A stretch of 64,000 bases of DNA from Gallionella sp. (lineage in GTDB: Bacteria; Pseudomonadota; Gammaproteobacteria; Burkholderiales; Gallionellaceae). How positions within the stretch are numbered: position 1 is the stretch's first letter; each line of letters begins with the position of its first letter. Positions 33,878-41,895 of this stretch are shown here, piece by piece. The stretch spans positions 1 to 64,000 of the forward strand of contig JAHFRA010000013.1 of NCBI GenBank assembly GCA_023259035.1, read 5' to 3'. The notes below the pieces were generated by a model. It had not been told where the DNA came from, ran no database searches, and saw nothing but the letters and a program-made list of their open reading frames with translations. Position numbers and translations under genes: made by a program.

Positions 33878-35992
33878 ATGGCCGACGCAGATTTACTTGT
33901 CGAGGAGGTCTCGGCTTATCTTAAACCGCAGGACGTCGAACACGTCCGTGAAGCGATTGAATTCAGCCGTGCCGCACATCAAGGCCAGATGCGCCAGTCC
34001 GGCGATCCGTATGTCACCCACCCGATTGCCGTAGCACGAATTCTCATCAACCTGCATCTCGATGTGCAAGCGATCGTCGCTGCACTGCTGCATGATGTGG
34101 TGGAAGACACCGACACCACATCCGAGCAAGTTGCCGAAAAATTTGGCAAGCCGGTTGCGGAATTAGTGGATGGCTTAAGCAAGCTGGACAGGTTTCAGTT
34201 TGAAACCCACGAAGACGCACAAGCAGAAAATTTCCGCAAAATGCTGCTGGCGATGACCCGCGATGTGCGTGTCATTCTTATCAAGCTGGCAGATCGCCTG
34301 CACAATATGCGCACACTGGAAGCCATGGCGCTCGATAAGTGTAAACGTATCGCCCGCGAGACCATGGAAATCTACGCGCCGATTGCCAACCGTCTCGGCT
34401 TGAATGACATCTACCGCGAGTTGCAGGATTTAAGCTTCAAGCACCTTTATCCGATTCGCTATGCGGTTTTGTCCAAGGCACTCAAAGTTGCGCGTGGCAA
34501 TCGCCGCGAAGTAATCAGCAAGATTCTCGATGCGATACGGCAACGGCTTGCCGATCAACATATTCAAGCAGATGTTACCGGTCGCGAAAAAAATATTTAC
34601 AGTATTTATAAAAAAATGCGGAGCAAATCGCTGGCTTTTTCCGAGGTGCTGGACATTTATGGTTTTCGTGTTCTAGTGAACGATTTTGCATCCTGTTATG
34701 TAGCGATGGGTGTGTTGCACAGCCTGTACAAGCCGATTCCAGGAAAATTCAAGGATTACATCGCCATCCCCAAGGTAAATGGATATCAATCGCTGCACAC
34801 CACGTTGTTCGGGCCTTTTGACACGCCCATTGAAGTCCAGATTCGCACCCATGAGATGCACAAGATCGCAGCTGCCGGTGTGGCCTCGCACTGGCTGTAC
34901 AAAAGCGGCCACCTTTTGATTAACGACCTGCACGAGAAAACCCACCAATGGTTGCAGGAGCTGTTGGAAAGCTTGAGTCAGAGCAGTGATTCTTCTGAAT
35001 TTCTGGAACACCTCAAGGTGGATCTATTCCCTGATGAAGTGTACGTATTCACGCCCAAGGGCAAGATACTTTCATTGCCGCGCGGTGCAACAGCGGTGGA
35101 TTTTGCTTATAGCGTGCATACCGACATCGGCAATCGCTGTATTGCCGTCAAGGTGAATCATGAGTTGGTGCCGTTGCGCACCGAGCTTAGAAACGGTGAT
35201 CGAGTCGAGGTTATTACCGCGCCAAATGCCAAACCAAATCCATCCTGGTTAGGATATGTCACTACCAGCAAGGCGCGCAGCCATATACGTCACTTCCTCA
35301 AGACCATGCAATCCGGCGAATCTGCATTGTTCGGCGAACGCCTGCTCAACCAGGCACTGCACTCGCTGGGAATCAAGCCGCAGGACATGGACGAGGCACA
35401 TTGGAACAGGTTGCTAAAAGATACTGGTATAAAAACGCGCCAGGAAATGCTCGCTGATATTGGTTTAGGTCGCCGCCTTAACATGGTAGTGGCGCGGCAA
35501 TTGGCGCGTGTCGGCGATGCAGTACCCGGAGAAGCGGCGGCCAACGCTGTCATCACCATACAGGGTACGGAAGGCATGGCCGTAGAATTTGCCAAGTGTT
35601 GCCACCCGATTTCGGGCGATCCGATTGTCGGTGTAATAAAGAGCGGGCATGGCTTGGTGGTGCATACTCATGATTGTCCGACCCTGCGAAAAGGGCGCAG
35701 TAGTGGCGAACAATGGCTGGATGTAGTGTGGGACAAGAACATCAATCGCAACTTCGATGTCAATATCAAACTGGTAGTCGCCAACCAGCGCGGTGTGTTG
35801 GCAAAAGTTGCCGCCGCGATTGCCGGAGCAGAATCCAATATCGAAAATGTCAAATTTGCCAATGAGGGTGAATATACCGCGCTGTATTTTACGTTGGAAG
35901 TAAGCAACCGTCTGCACCTTGCCAAAGTGATACGCAGTCTGCGCAAGATACCGGAAGTAGTGCGGATCGTCCGGGCGTGGACTCAAGAATAA
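33878..35992 (+). CDS. spoT: Bifunctional (p)ppGpp synthetase/hydrolase
   Basis: A 704-residue Rel/SpoT protein with all domains. The HD hydrolase is intact (HPIAVARILINL, AALLHDVVEDTDTT, KLADRLHNMRTL), so it should degrade ppGpp. The synthetase has the DIYGFRVLV strand, KDYIAIPKVNGYQSLHTTLF and EVQIRTHEMHKIAAAG (about residues 230-350). TGS (about 380-440), helical and zinc-finger (CCHPISGD) domains precede the ACT domain (about 625-700). It is the third gene of gmk-rpoZ-spoT. Whether synthesis activity is strong cannot be read directly. A perfect 9-bp inverted repeat (36002-36010 with 36030-36038) follows the stop. Confidence 0.95.
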   Translation: MADADLLVEEVSAYLKPQDVEHVREAIEFSRAAHQGQMRQSGDPYVTHPIAVARILINLHLDVQAIVAALLHDVVEDTDTTSEQVAEKFGKPVAELVDGLSKLDRFQFETHEDAQAENFRKMLLAMTRDVRVILIKLADRLHNMRTLEAMALDKCKRIARETMEIYAPIANRLGLNDIYRELQDLSFKHLYPIRYAVLSKALKVARGNRREVISKILDAIRQRLADQHIQADVTGREKNIYSIYKKMRSKSLAFSEVLDIYGFRVLVNDFASCYVAMGVLHSLYKPIPGKFKDYIAIPKVNGYQSLHTTLFGPFDTPIEVQIRTHEMHKIAAAGVASHWLYKSGHLLINDLHEKTHQWLQELLESLSQSSDSSEFLEHLKVDLFPDEVYVFTPKGKILSLPRGATAVDFAYSVHTDIGNRCIAVKVNHELVPLRTELRNGDRVEVITAPNAKPNPSWLGYVTTSKARSHIRHFLKTMQSGESALFGERLLNQALHSLGIKPQDMDEAHWNRLLKDTGIKTRQEMLADIGLGRRLNMVVARQLARVGDAVPGEAAANAVITIQGTEGMAVEFAKCCHPISGDPIVGVIKSGHGLVVHTHDCPTLRKGRSSGEQWLDVVWDKNINRNFDVNIKLVVANQRGVLAKVAAAIAGAESNIENVKFANEGEYTALYFTLEVSNRLHLAKVIRSLRKIPEVVRIVRAWTQE

Positions 35993-36001
35993 GCTCCCGA
36001 G

Positions 36002-36038
36002 GTAACCCCGATTCAATTGCTGGACGGCGCGGGGTTAC
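36002..36038. terminator. Hairpin after spoT, possible terminator
   Basis: GTAACCCCG and CGGGGTTAC form a perfect 9-bp stem with a 19-base loop, ten bases after the spoT stop. There is no T run after it, so it may be a weak or factor-dependent terminator or an mRNA 3'-end stabiliser. Confidence 0.5.
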
Positions 36039-36046
36039 GCCCGCTC

Positions 36047-36195
36047 TAACAGGCTGCCGAAAACGTTATGAGCGGAGCGGAGCCGAGACGAGAAAATAAG
36101 GGGCGAAAAAGCGGAGTTACATGCGGTAAATGAGCATTTTGATCCGCTTATTGACGCAGTATCGGCAAGCGCAATAGTCTTTCAGCAGCCTGTTA
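36047..36195. mobile_element. MITE-like element with 16-base terminal inverted repeats
   Basis: TAACAGGCTGCCGAAA (36047-36062) and TTTCAGCAGCCTGTTA (36180-36195) are inverted copies matching at 15 of 16 bases and enclose a 149-base element with no open reading frame. Such ends resemble those of IS-derived miniature elements. The right end supplies the TAA stop codon of the following minus-strand gene (36193-37128). Confidence 0.7.
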
Positions 36196-37128
36196 ACCGA
36201 GCAGGTTAGCCAGCGTCAGCAGTAACAACAAAATCAGCCAGAATACCACCGAACGCCACACCAGCCCGATGGTGCTTTGCATGAAATCGGCATCGGCCTC
36301 GTCACCGATACCCAGCTCCGGCCTATCCAGCAGCTGGCCGTTCTGTGATGTCGGCAGGCCGAGGCGTACACCTAGCGCCCCCGCGCCGCTAGCTAACAGT
36401 ATCCCCACTTCGCTGTCTGCCCAACTGGACGCCTGAGTGCGCCAGCAATAAACCGTATCCTCGAAATTACCAACGATAGCGAAGGTTACAGCAGTCAAAC
36501 GAATCGGCAACCATTCCAACAGGTAAAACGCTTGTTGTGCGAAGCCGCCGAATTCTCCCAATTCGGATTCGTTCTCGCCCCAGTGAGCTCGTAAAAACTG
36601 TCCGAGGCGATACAGCAACGCGCCAGCCGCGCCGCCCAAGCCGACTGCGCTGAATAACACGAACCACACGACCACGCCGAACACGTTGCGATGCGAAGCA
36701 ATCAGCGCCTCTTCGATGGTAATGCGCGCCACTTCTTCGGCATTCAGTTCTTGCGAAGGGATGCCGCGCCATTTAGCCAGTAGCACGTGTGCTTCGTCCA
36801 GTTTGCCGTCGCGCAACGCATGATGAATGCCGGTGAAGTAGTGACTGAACTGGCGAAAGCCCATGGTGAGATACAGTATCAGTACGTTGAAGGCCCAGGC
36901 AAGAATCGGATGTGCGCAATATAGCAGCCAGTACAGTACCAACACGCTGACGAACAGCGGCAGCACTGCCAATAGCCAGGCAACTTTGCCATGCTTATGC
37001 TGGCCGGTATTGAAGTGTTGCTGAAAAAAATTGACGTAGCCGGACAGCCATCTGTACAGGTATTTACGCGAGGAGAGTGGTTGGAGCTGCTCCAGCAACA
37101 GTGCGGCGATCAAAGCAAACAGACTCAT
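36193..37128 (-). CDS. CobD/CbiB-family membrane protein
   Basis: A 311-residue integral membrane protein related to CobD/CbiB (adenosylcobinamide-phosphate synthase) and AmpE. It has four or five membrane helices (about residues 48-72, 75-95, 150-180 and 285-310). The conserved-type regions are LRDGKLDEAHVLLAKWRG and EVARITIEEALIASHRNVFG (about 105-155), the latter matching the catalytic-face motif of CbiB. No other cobalamin gene is nearby. Many betaproteobacteria carry this stand-alone paralogue annotated only as 'CobD/CbiB family', so a role in B12 synthesis is not assured. Its stop codon lies inside a MITE-like element. Confidence 0.82.
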   Translation of the reverse strand: MSLFALIAALLLEQLQPLSSRKYLYRWLSGYVNFFQQHFNTGQHKHGKVAWLLAVLPLFVSVLVLYWLLYCAHPILAWAFNVLILYLTMGFRQFSHYFTGIHHALRDGKLDEAHVLLAKWRGIPSQELNAEEVARITIEEALIASHRNVFGVVVWFVLFSAVGLGGAAGALLYRLGQFLRAHWGENESELGEFGGFAQQAFYLLEWLPIRLTAVTFAIVGNFEDTVYCWRTQASSWADSEVGILLASGAGALGVRLGLPTSQNGQLLDRPELGIGDEADADFMQSTIGLVWRSVVFWLILLLLLTLANLLG

Positions 37129-37437
37129 GGCATCGGGAAAGCATCAATAATCAAGTGATATGAAAGATAGCATACAACCTTGCGGCTTGCGCAGGACGGG
37201 ATTCCTAACCAATGATTCTATTTTTTATCGCTTTACAGTTCACTTCTGTAACTTGTTAAGCCGCATAACTTTTTTCGTTGACTGATGATTGCTTTCAGGT
37301 CGTTCAATATAGTATCCCGCCACCGTCTGCTCCATTGCCTAAAACAATTCGCTCGCCAAGGGCATACGCTGCTGCTCGATACTGCCGCGGTACGCGAAAT
37401 TGAGTTCGACTTGGGCAAGGTGACTTACATGCCAGCT
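37129..37437. other. 309-base stretch without a supported gene
   Basis: Short frames exist on both strands (for example about 61 codons on the minus strand at 37233-37418), but none has a recognisable domain or a good ribosome site. I see no strong terminator, promoter or repeat. In related genomes this neighbourhood often carries fis, but I do not find its conserved C-terminal helix-turn-helix here. Confidence 0.5.
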
Positions 37438-38343
37438 CTATTGCTGGGGATAAAACAGTGCCAGGCGATATCCGGCCGGCTTGAGGTCGGTGGTGTTGAG
37501 GTGCAGCTTGATACCAACTTCTTGATTGGGCTGCAGGCCGACTTTTTCATTTTCGGCTAAGGGCAAATAGTCTATCGGTCTGAATATGTGACGTGCCAGC
37601 GGCTTGTCTTGAATGTCGTTGAGGGTGAGCTCCAGATTAGGGAAAGCCTGCGCGTAAGAGGCGCGATTGCGTAGCAGGGCGTTCAGAGTGATCTGGTTTT
37701 CATGTTCCGGATCGGCTTCGAGATCAGAGGACTCGATATCTATCAGATCAGTTTTTTGCGGCAGTGGCACACTGCATTTGAGTATCTGACAATAACTGAT
37801 GAGCGAGGGCTTCAAACTTGGTAGGCGTGCGGCGATATCCACTCTGAAGAAGAAGGCGGCTTGTGCGAGCAGCACAGCCAGCAACAAAAAAACGGCAATC
37901 GTCCAAGGCCAAGCATGTTGTTTGACCGGTGCTTCGCTGTTGTTCTCATCCCGCACGAAGGCTGCTTGCTTGGCTAGCGCCATGGGTTGCAGGACAGGCA
38001 CCTTGGAAGGGTGCGGTGCGGCAGGTTGCGCATCGTCCCTTGGCCCAACGAGAGCAGGGGTGAGTTGACTGAAGTTGGGAGTTTCATCGCGCGGAGCCCA
38101 CTTATGATCAGTTGAACGTTGTTTGGCTGATAAGGTCGGTTCGTTCGGTATCGGCAGTTCAAGTTGCGGGTTGGGTTGATCCGAAACAAAGTTGGGGCGC
38201 GCATCGAAGGCTTGCAGGCAATGTCCGCAACGCACCATGCCATGATGCGCTTCCAGTTGCGCTTCGGCGATTTTGAAGCGCGTGTCGCAGTGCGGGCAAA
38301 GGGTCGTTCCGGTGCCGGGATAAAAGTTTTTCATACCGCTCAT
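37438..38343 (-). CDS. Zinc-ribbon DUF3426 membrane protein
   Basis: A 301-residue protein with an N-terminal MJ0042-type zinc ribbon (TLCPHCDTRFKIAEAQ and GMVRCGHCLQAFDARPNF, about residues 14-50). A variable Pro-rich region follows, then one membrane helix (about 145-168; WTIAVFLLLAVLLAQAAFFF), and a periplasmic DUF3426 domain (about 175-301). It is a typical small gene next to prmA in betaproteobacteria, one base after the prmA stop. Its function is unknown; the topology puts the zinc ribbon in the cytoplasm and DUF3426 outside. A second in-frame ATG at 38334 could also be the start. Confidence 0.88.
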   Translation of the reverse strand: MSGMKNFYPGTGTTLCPHCDTRFKIAEAQLEAHHGMVRCGHCLQAFDARPNFVSDQPNPQLELPIPNEPTLSAKQRSTDHKWAPRDETPNFSQLTPALVGPRDDAQPAAPHPSKVPVLQPMALAKQAAFVRDENNSEAPVKQHAWPWTIAVFLLLAVLLAQAAFFFRVDIAARLPSLKPSLISYCQILKCSVPLPQKTDLIDIESSDLEADPEHENQITLNALLRNRASYAQAFPNLELTLNDIQDKPLARHIFRPIDYLPLAENEKVGLQPNQEVGIKLHLNTTDLKPAGYRLALFYPQQ

Positions 38344-38344
38344 C

Positions 38345-39238
38345 TTAACGCTTCCGTCCCGACAGGCATGTCCATCCCTCCTCGAAAAACGGGGTGTTCA
38401 GGTCGAACCACTGTTGATAGATATCCATCACGTCTTGCGCCTGTTCCTCAAGGATGCCGGACAACACGATTTGCCCGCCTTGCCGTGTCGCATTCGCCAG
38501 CAACGGGGCGAGCATGCGCAACGGGTTGGTCAGGATATTCGCCACCACCAGATCGTAACTGACTTGCGGTGCATTGTCGGGTTGGTAGAAGCGCACGTTT
38601 CCGACCCGGTTCGCGGCTGCGTTGTCGCGGCTGGAGGTCACAGCTTGCGAGTCTACATCAACACCGACGGCGCGTGCAGCCCCCAACTTGAGCGCGGCAA
38701 TGGCGAGGATGCCGGAACCACAACCGTAATCCAACACACTTTCTCCGCCTTGCAGGTTGTTGTCCAGCCAGCGCAGGCACAGCCGCGTGGTGGGGTGGCT
38801 GCCGGTGCCGAACGCCAGGCCGGGATCGAGCACGATGTTGACGGCATCCGGGTCGCTGGGAGTGTGCCAGGTCGGCACGATCCATAGCCGGGGTGAAATT
38901 TGGATCGGTTCAAACTGGGATTGGGTGAGGCGCACCCAATCGTTGTCGGCCAAGGTTTCGATGCGGTGTTCGGGAAGTTGTTTGAGGCCGATGCTATTGG
39001 CGGCTTTACGCAAGATTGCTGATACATCTTGGTCGTCGTCGAATAATGCGCTGACACGGCTGTGTTGCCACATGCCGGGCGGCGGCTCGCCGGGTTCGCC
39101 GAAAATGGCTTGCTCGTCTGGCGTGTCGGCATCGGCATCCAGCAAATCTACCGACAGCGCGCCAAACTCCAGCAATGCTTCGCTTAAAGTTTCTGCGTAC
39201 TCGGCATTGGCGTCAACGACAAGAGTTAGCCAAGTCAT
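38345..39238 (-). CDS. prmA: Ribosomal protein L11 methyltransferase
   Basis: A 297-residue SAM-dependent enzyme that trimethylates ribosomal protein L11. The small N-terminal L11-binding domain (about residues 1-90) precedes the methyltransferase core: DPGLAFGTGSHPTTRLCLRW (about 138-157), SVLDYGCGSGILAIAALKLG (about 166-185, motif I), GVDVDSQAV (motif II) and VVANILTNPL, which matches the N-P/N-I catalytic strand. I take the ATG at 39238 (MTWLTLVVDA), the usual PrmA N-terminus, rather than one five codons upstream. It follows accC with about 40 bases between. Confidence 0.95.
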   Translation of the reverse strand: MTWLTLVVDANAEYAETLSEALLEFGALSVDLLDADADTPDEQAIFGEPGEPPPGMWQHSRVSALFDDDQDVSAILRKAANSIGLKQLPEHRIETLADNDWVRLTQSQFEPIQISPRLWIVPTWHTPSDPDAVNIVLDPGLAFGTGSHPTTRLCLRWLDNNLQGGESVLDYGCGSGILAIAALKLGAARAVGVDVDSQAVTSSRDNAAANRVGNVRFYQPDNAPQVSYDLVVANILTNPLRMLAPLLANATRQGGQIVLSGILEEQAQDVMDIYQQWFDLNTPFFEEGWTCLSGRKR

Positions 39239-39277
39239 TTTATAATCCGGCACAATATCGCGAGCACAGCAGTTGTG

Positions 39278-40633
39278 CTATTTGACTTTGGTGCGTTCGG
39301 CGAGACGTTCTTCCAAGTAATGAATGCTTGTGCCACCGCGCATAAAAGCCGCATCCTGCAACAGTTCGCGGTGCAAAGCGATATTGGTGTCAATGCCCTC
39401 CACCGACATTTCGGACAGCGCAATGCGCATTCGCGCCATAGCCTGATCGCGCGTATCGCCATAGGCAATGACCTTGCCGATCATTGAATCGTAATGTGGT
39501 GGTACGAAGTAGTTGTTATACACGTGCGAATCAACGCGGATGCCGGGACCTCCCGGAGCATGCCAGGAAGTGATGCGCCCTGGCGATGGGGTAAACTTGT
39601 AGGGATGCTCGGCGTTGATGCGGCATTCGATGGCATGCCCCCTGAATTGAATGTCGCGCTGTTTGAATGGTAGCTTTTCCCCTGCGGCGACATGAATCTG
39701 CTGCTGAACGATGTCAATGCCGGTAATCATCTCGGTGACGGGGTGTTCGACTTGCACACGGGTATTCATTTCAATAAAGAAGAATTCGCCGTCCTCATAT
39801 AAAAACTCAAATGTACCAGCGCCGCGATAACCGATTTTTCGGCAGGCTTCGGCACAGCGTTCGCCAATCTTGTTACGCAGGCGCGAATTGAGCGACGGGG
39901 CGGGTGCCTCCTCAATGATTTTTTGATGGCGGCGCTGCATTGAACAATCACGCTCGCCCAGATAAACCGCATTGCCATGTTGGTCGGACAGCACCTGAAA
40001 TTCGATATGGCGCGGATTTTCCAGGAATTTTTCCATGTACACCATGGGGTTATTGAAAGCAGCCTGCGCTTCGGTTTTCGTCATCGTGACCGCATTCAGC
40101 AAAGCAGCTTCGGTATGCACCACGCGCATTCCACGACCACCGCCGCCACCGGACGCCTTGATAATGACCGGGTAGCCGATGCTGCGCCCAATCTTGATGA
40201 TCTCGGCGGGGTTATCCGGCAACGCGCCTTCCGCACCGGGTACACAGGGTACGCCAGCTTTTTTCATAGCGGCTTTGGCACTGACCTTGTCACCCATCAG
40301 ACGGATAGTTTCGGCGCGCGGGCCAATGAACACAAAACCGCATTTTTCGACGCGCTCGGAAAAGTCAGCATTTTCGGAAAGGAATCCATAGCCGGGGTGA
40401 ATCGCCTGGGCATCGGTGACTTCCGCTGCGCTGATGATGGCGGGGATGTTCAGGTAACTTTGCGAAGAAGGTGCGGGACCGATACAGACTGATTCGTCCG
40501 CCAGCTTCACGTATTTGGCATCGGCATCCGCCTCGGAGTGCACAACGACGGTTTTAATGCCCATCTCACGGCAAGCGCGCTGAATACGCAAGGCGATTTC
40601 ACCGCGGTTCGCAATTAATATTTTCTCAAACAT
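39278..40633 (-). CDS. accC: Biotin carboxylase subunit of acetyl-CoA carboxylase
   Basis: A 451-residue ATP-grasp enzyme that carboxylates biotin on AccB in the first step of fatty-acid synthesis. [20 protein letters not shown] is the standard N-terminus. The glycine-rich ATP lid is [14 protein letters not shown] (about residues 159-172), and the catalytic regions [20 protein letters not shown] and [15 protein letters not shown] are intact. The length is normal. The start at 40633 has GGAG seven bases upstream. Upstream, two extra copies of the first 11 codons lie at 40754 and 40875 in a 121-bp tandem repeat, each opening a 42-codon frame whose TGA overlaps the next ATG. accC expression may therefore involve reinitiation. 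Confidence 0.96.
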   Translation of the reverse strand: MFEKILIANRGEIALRIQRACREMGIKTVVVHSEADADAKYVKLADESVCIGPAPSSQSYLNIPAIISAAEVTDAQAIHPGYGFLSENADFSERVEKCGFVFIGPRAETIRLMGDKVSAKAAMKKAGVPCVPGAEGALPDNPAEIIKIGRSIGYPVIIKASGGGGGRGMRVVHTEAALLNAVTMTKTEAQAAFNNPMVYMEKFLENPRHIEFQVLSDQHGNAVYLGERDCSMQRRHQKIIEEAPAPSLNSRLRNKIGERCAEACRKIGYRGAGTFEFLYEDGEFFFIEMNTRVQVEHPVTEMITGIDIVQQQIHVAAGEKLPFKQRDIQFRGHAIECRINAEHPYKFTPSPGRITSWHAPGGPGIRVDSHVYNNYFVPPHYDSMIGKVIAYGDTRDQAMARMRIALSEMSVEGIDTNIALHRELLQDAAFMRGGTSIHYLEERLAERTKVK

Positions 40634-40877
40634 GTGCTGTCTCCGCGGTGAAACCGCCTTCGCGGCTTTCAGCCGCTACGCAATTTGGCTGCGCCGCTGC
40701 GCCACCTGCCGGCGGCTGGTCACCGCGGTTCGCAATTAATATTTTCTCAAACATGTGCTGTCTCCGCGGTGAAACCGCCTTCGCGGCTTTCAGCCGCTAC
40801 GCAATTTGGCTGCGCCGCTGCGCCACCTGCCGGTGGCTGGTCACCGCGATTCGCGATCAGGATTTTTTCAAACATGT
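40599..40877. repeat. 121-bp tandem repeat covering the accC start region
   Basis: Units at 40599-40719 and 40720-40840 are nearly identical (a C/T difference in GGYGGCTGG), and a partial third copy runs from 40841 to about 40877. Each contains the reverse complement of the accC start ([11 protein letters not shown]). The third copy, nearest accB, encodes the same 11 residues with six synonymous base changes. The non-accC part contains a GCGGCT-TTC-AGCCGC hairpin. The array fills most of the 294-base accB-accC gap. Confidence 0.85.
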
Positions 40878-40927
40878 AGTGTTGGCTCCGAACTTGGGTG
40901 AGACGTGAGATTCGCGCTATTGCAAGA

Positions 40928-41377
40928 TTAACCGATGACAAATAGCGGTTGTCCAAATTCCACCGGCTGGCCATTTTCTACCAAAATCGCCTTGATAACG
41001 CCACTTTGGTCTGACTCGATTTCGTTCAGCAGCTTCATTGCCTCAATGATGCACAAAGTGTCGCCGCTGTTTATGGATTGACCGACATCCACAAACGCCT
41101 TGGAACCCGGCGAGGCCGAGCGGTAGAACGTGCCGACCATCGGCGATTTCACCACATGGCCTTCCGCTACCGCAGGTTTGGCGGGCTCTGCTACCGGGGC
41201 AGCGGTTGGCGGCGCGGCAGAAATAATGGTTGGTGGCGGGACGGGCGCATAGGCCTGCATTGCGGATGCGGCAGTGCGTGTGATGCGAACGCGTTCTTCG
41301 CCCTCGCTGATTTCCAGTTCGGCAATACCGGAACTTTCTACCAACTCAATAAGTGTCTTGAGTTTACGTAAATCCAT
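40928..41377 (-). CDS. accB: Biotin carboxyl carrier protein of acetyl-CoA carboxylase
   Basis: A 149-residue carrier. The N-terminal helical region [20 protein letters not shown] is followed by an Ala/Pro-rich hinge (about residues 35-70). The biotinyl domain (about 72-149) has [20 protein letters not shown] and the biotinylation site [14 protein letters not shown], with the Lys in AMKL. Genes run accB then accC as in most Proteobacteria, but here the gap is widened to 294 bases by tandem repeats. aroQ lies 18 bases upstream on the same strand. Confidence 0.97.
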   Translation of the reverse strand: MDLRKLKTLIELVESSGIAELEISEGEERVRITRTAASAMQAYAPVPPPTIISAAPPTAAPVAEPAKPAVAEGHVVKSPMVGTFYRSASPGSKAFVDVGQSINSGDTLCIIEAMKLLNEIESDQSGVIKAILVENGQPVEFGQPLFVIG

Positions 41378-41395
41378 GATGCCCCCCTTTTAAGC

Positions 41396-41833
41396 TTAGT
41401 TTTTATAATTTAGTGCGAATTGCACGGCGAATTCGTAACCCGCCGCACCCAGACCGCTGATTACGCCAATGGCGATATCGGAAAAGAAAGACTCCTTGCG
41501 GAACGCTTCACGCGCAAACACGTTAGAGATATGTACTTCAATGAATGGGGTACCAACCGCCGCCAGCGCATCGCGAATGGCCACACTGGTATGGGTGAAC
41601 GCTGCAGGATTGATGACGATAAATTGCGTGCCATCTGCGCCAGCTTGCTGAATGCGTTCCACCAACGCGGCCTCAGCATTGCTCTGAAAGCAAGATAAGC
41701 TCGCACCAGCCGCTCGGGCTAATGTCGTTAAACGAGCGTTAATTTCATCTAACGTGACACGTCCGTATGTGTCCGGCTCACGGCTTCCGAGCAGGTTCAG
41801 GTTGGGTCCATGCAACACAAGGATGTTTTTCAT
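41396..41833 (-). CDS. aroQ: 3-dehydroquinate dehydratase, type II
   Basis: A 145-residue shikimate-pathway enzyme. [20 protein letters not shown] (N-terminal substrate loop), [32 protein letters not shown] and VEVHISN-type [16 protein letters not shown] carry the catalytic Tyr, Arg, His and Asn positions of the dodecameric type II enzyme. It precedes accB-accC, the common betaproteobacterial order aroQ-accB-accC-prmA. Confidence 0.96.
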   Translation of the reverse strand: MKNILVLHGPNLNLLGSREPDTYGRVTLDEINARLTTLARAAGASLSCFQSNAEAALVERIQQAGADGTQFIVINPAAFTHTSVAIRDALAAVGTPFIEVHISNVFAREAFRKESFFSDIAIGVISGLGAAGYEFAVQFALNYKN

Positions 41834-41895
41834 GTGCGCAGTTTGCCGTAAATTGGGGCAAGTTGTCTAGTATTTTGACGAAGATAGGAAAAGCA

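Noticed and set aside
37285-37560. 91-codon plus-strand frame between the CobD-like and DUF3426 genes
   Set aside because: Its second half is antisense to the DUF3426 gene and it has no good start or domain. I also looked for fis here and did not find its DNA-binding helix.
40747-40974. 75-codon minus-strand frame in the accB-accC gap as a gene
   Set aside because: Its only recognisable part is the duplicated accC start. I treat it as a repeat-born upstream frame, not an independent protein gene.
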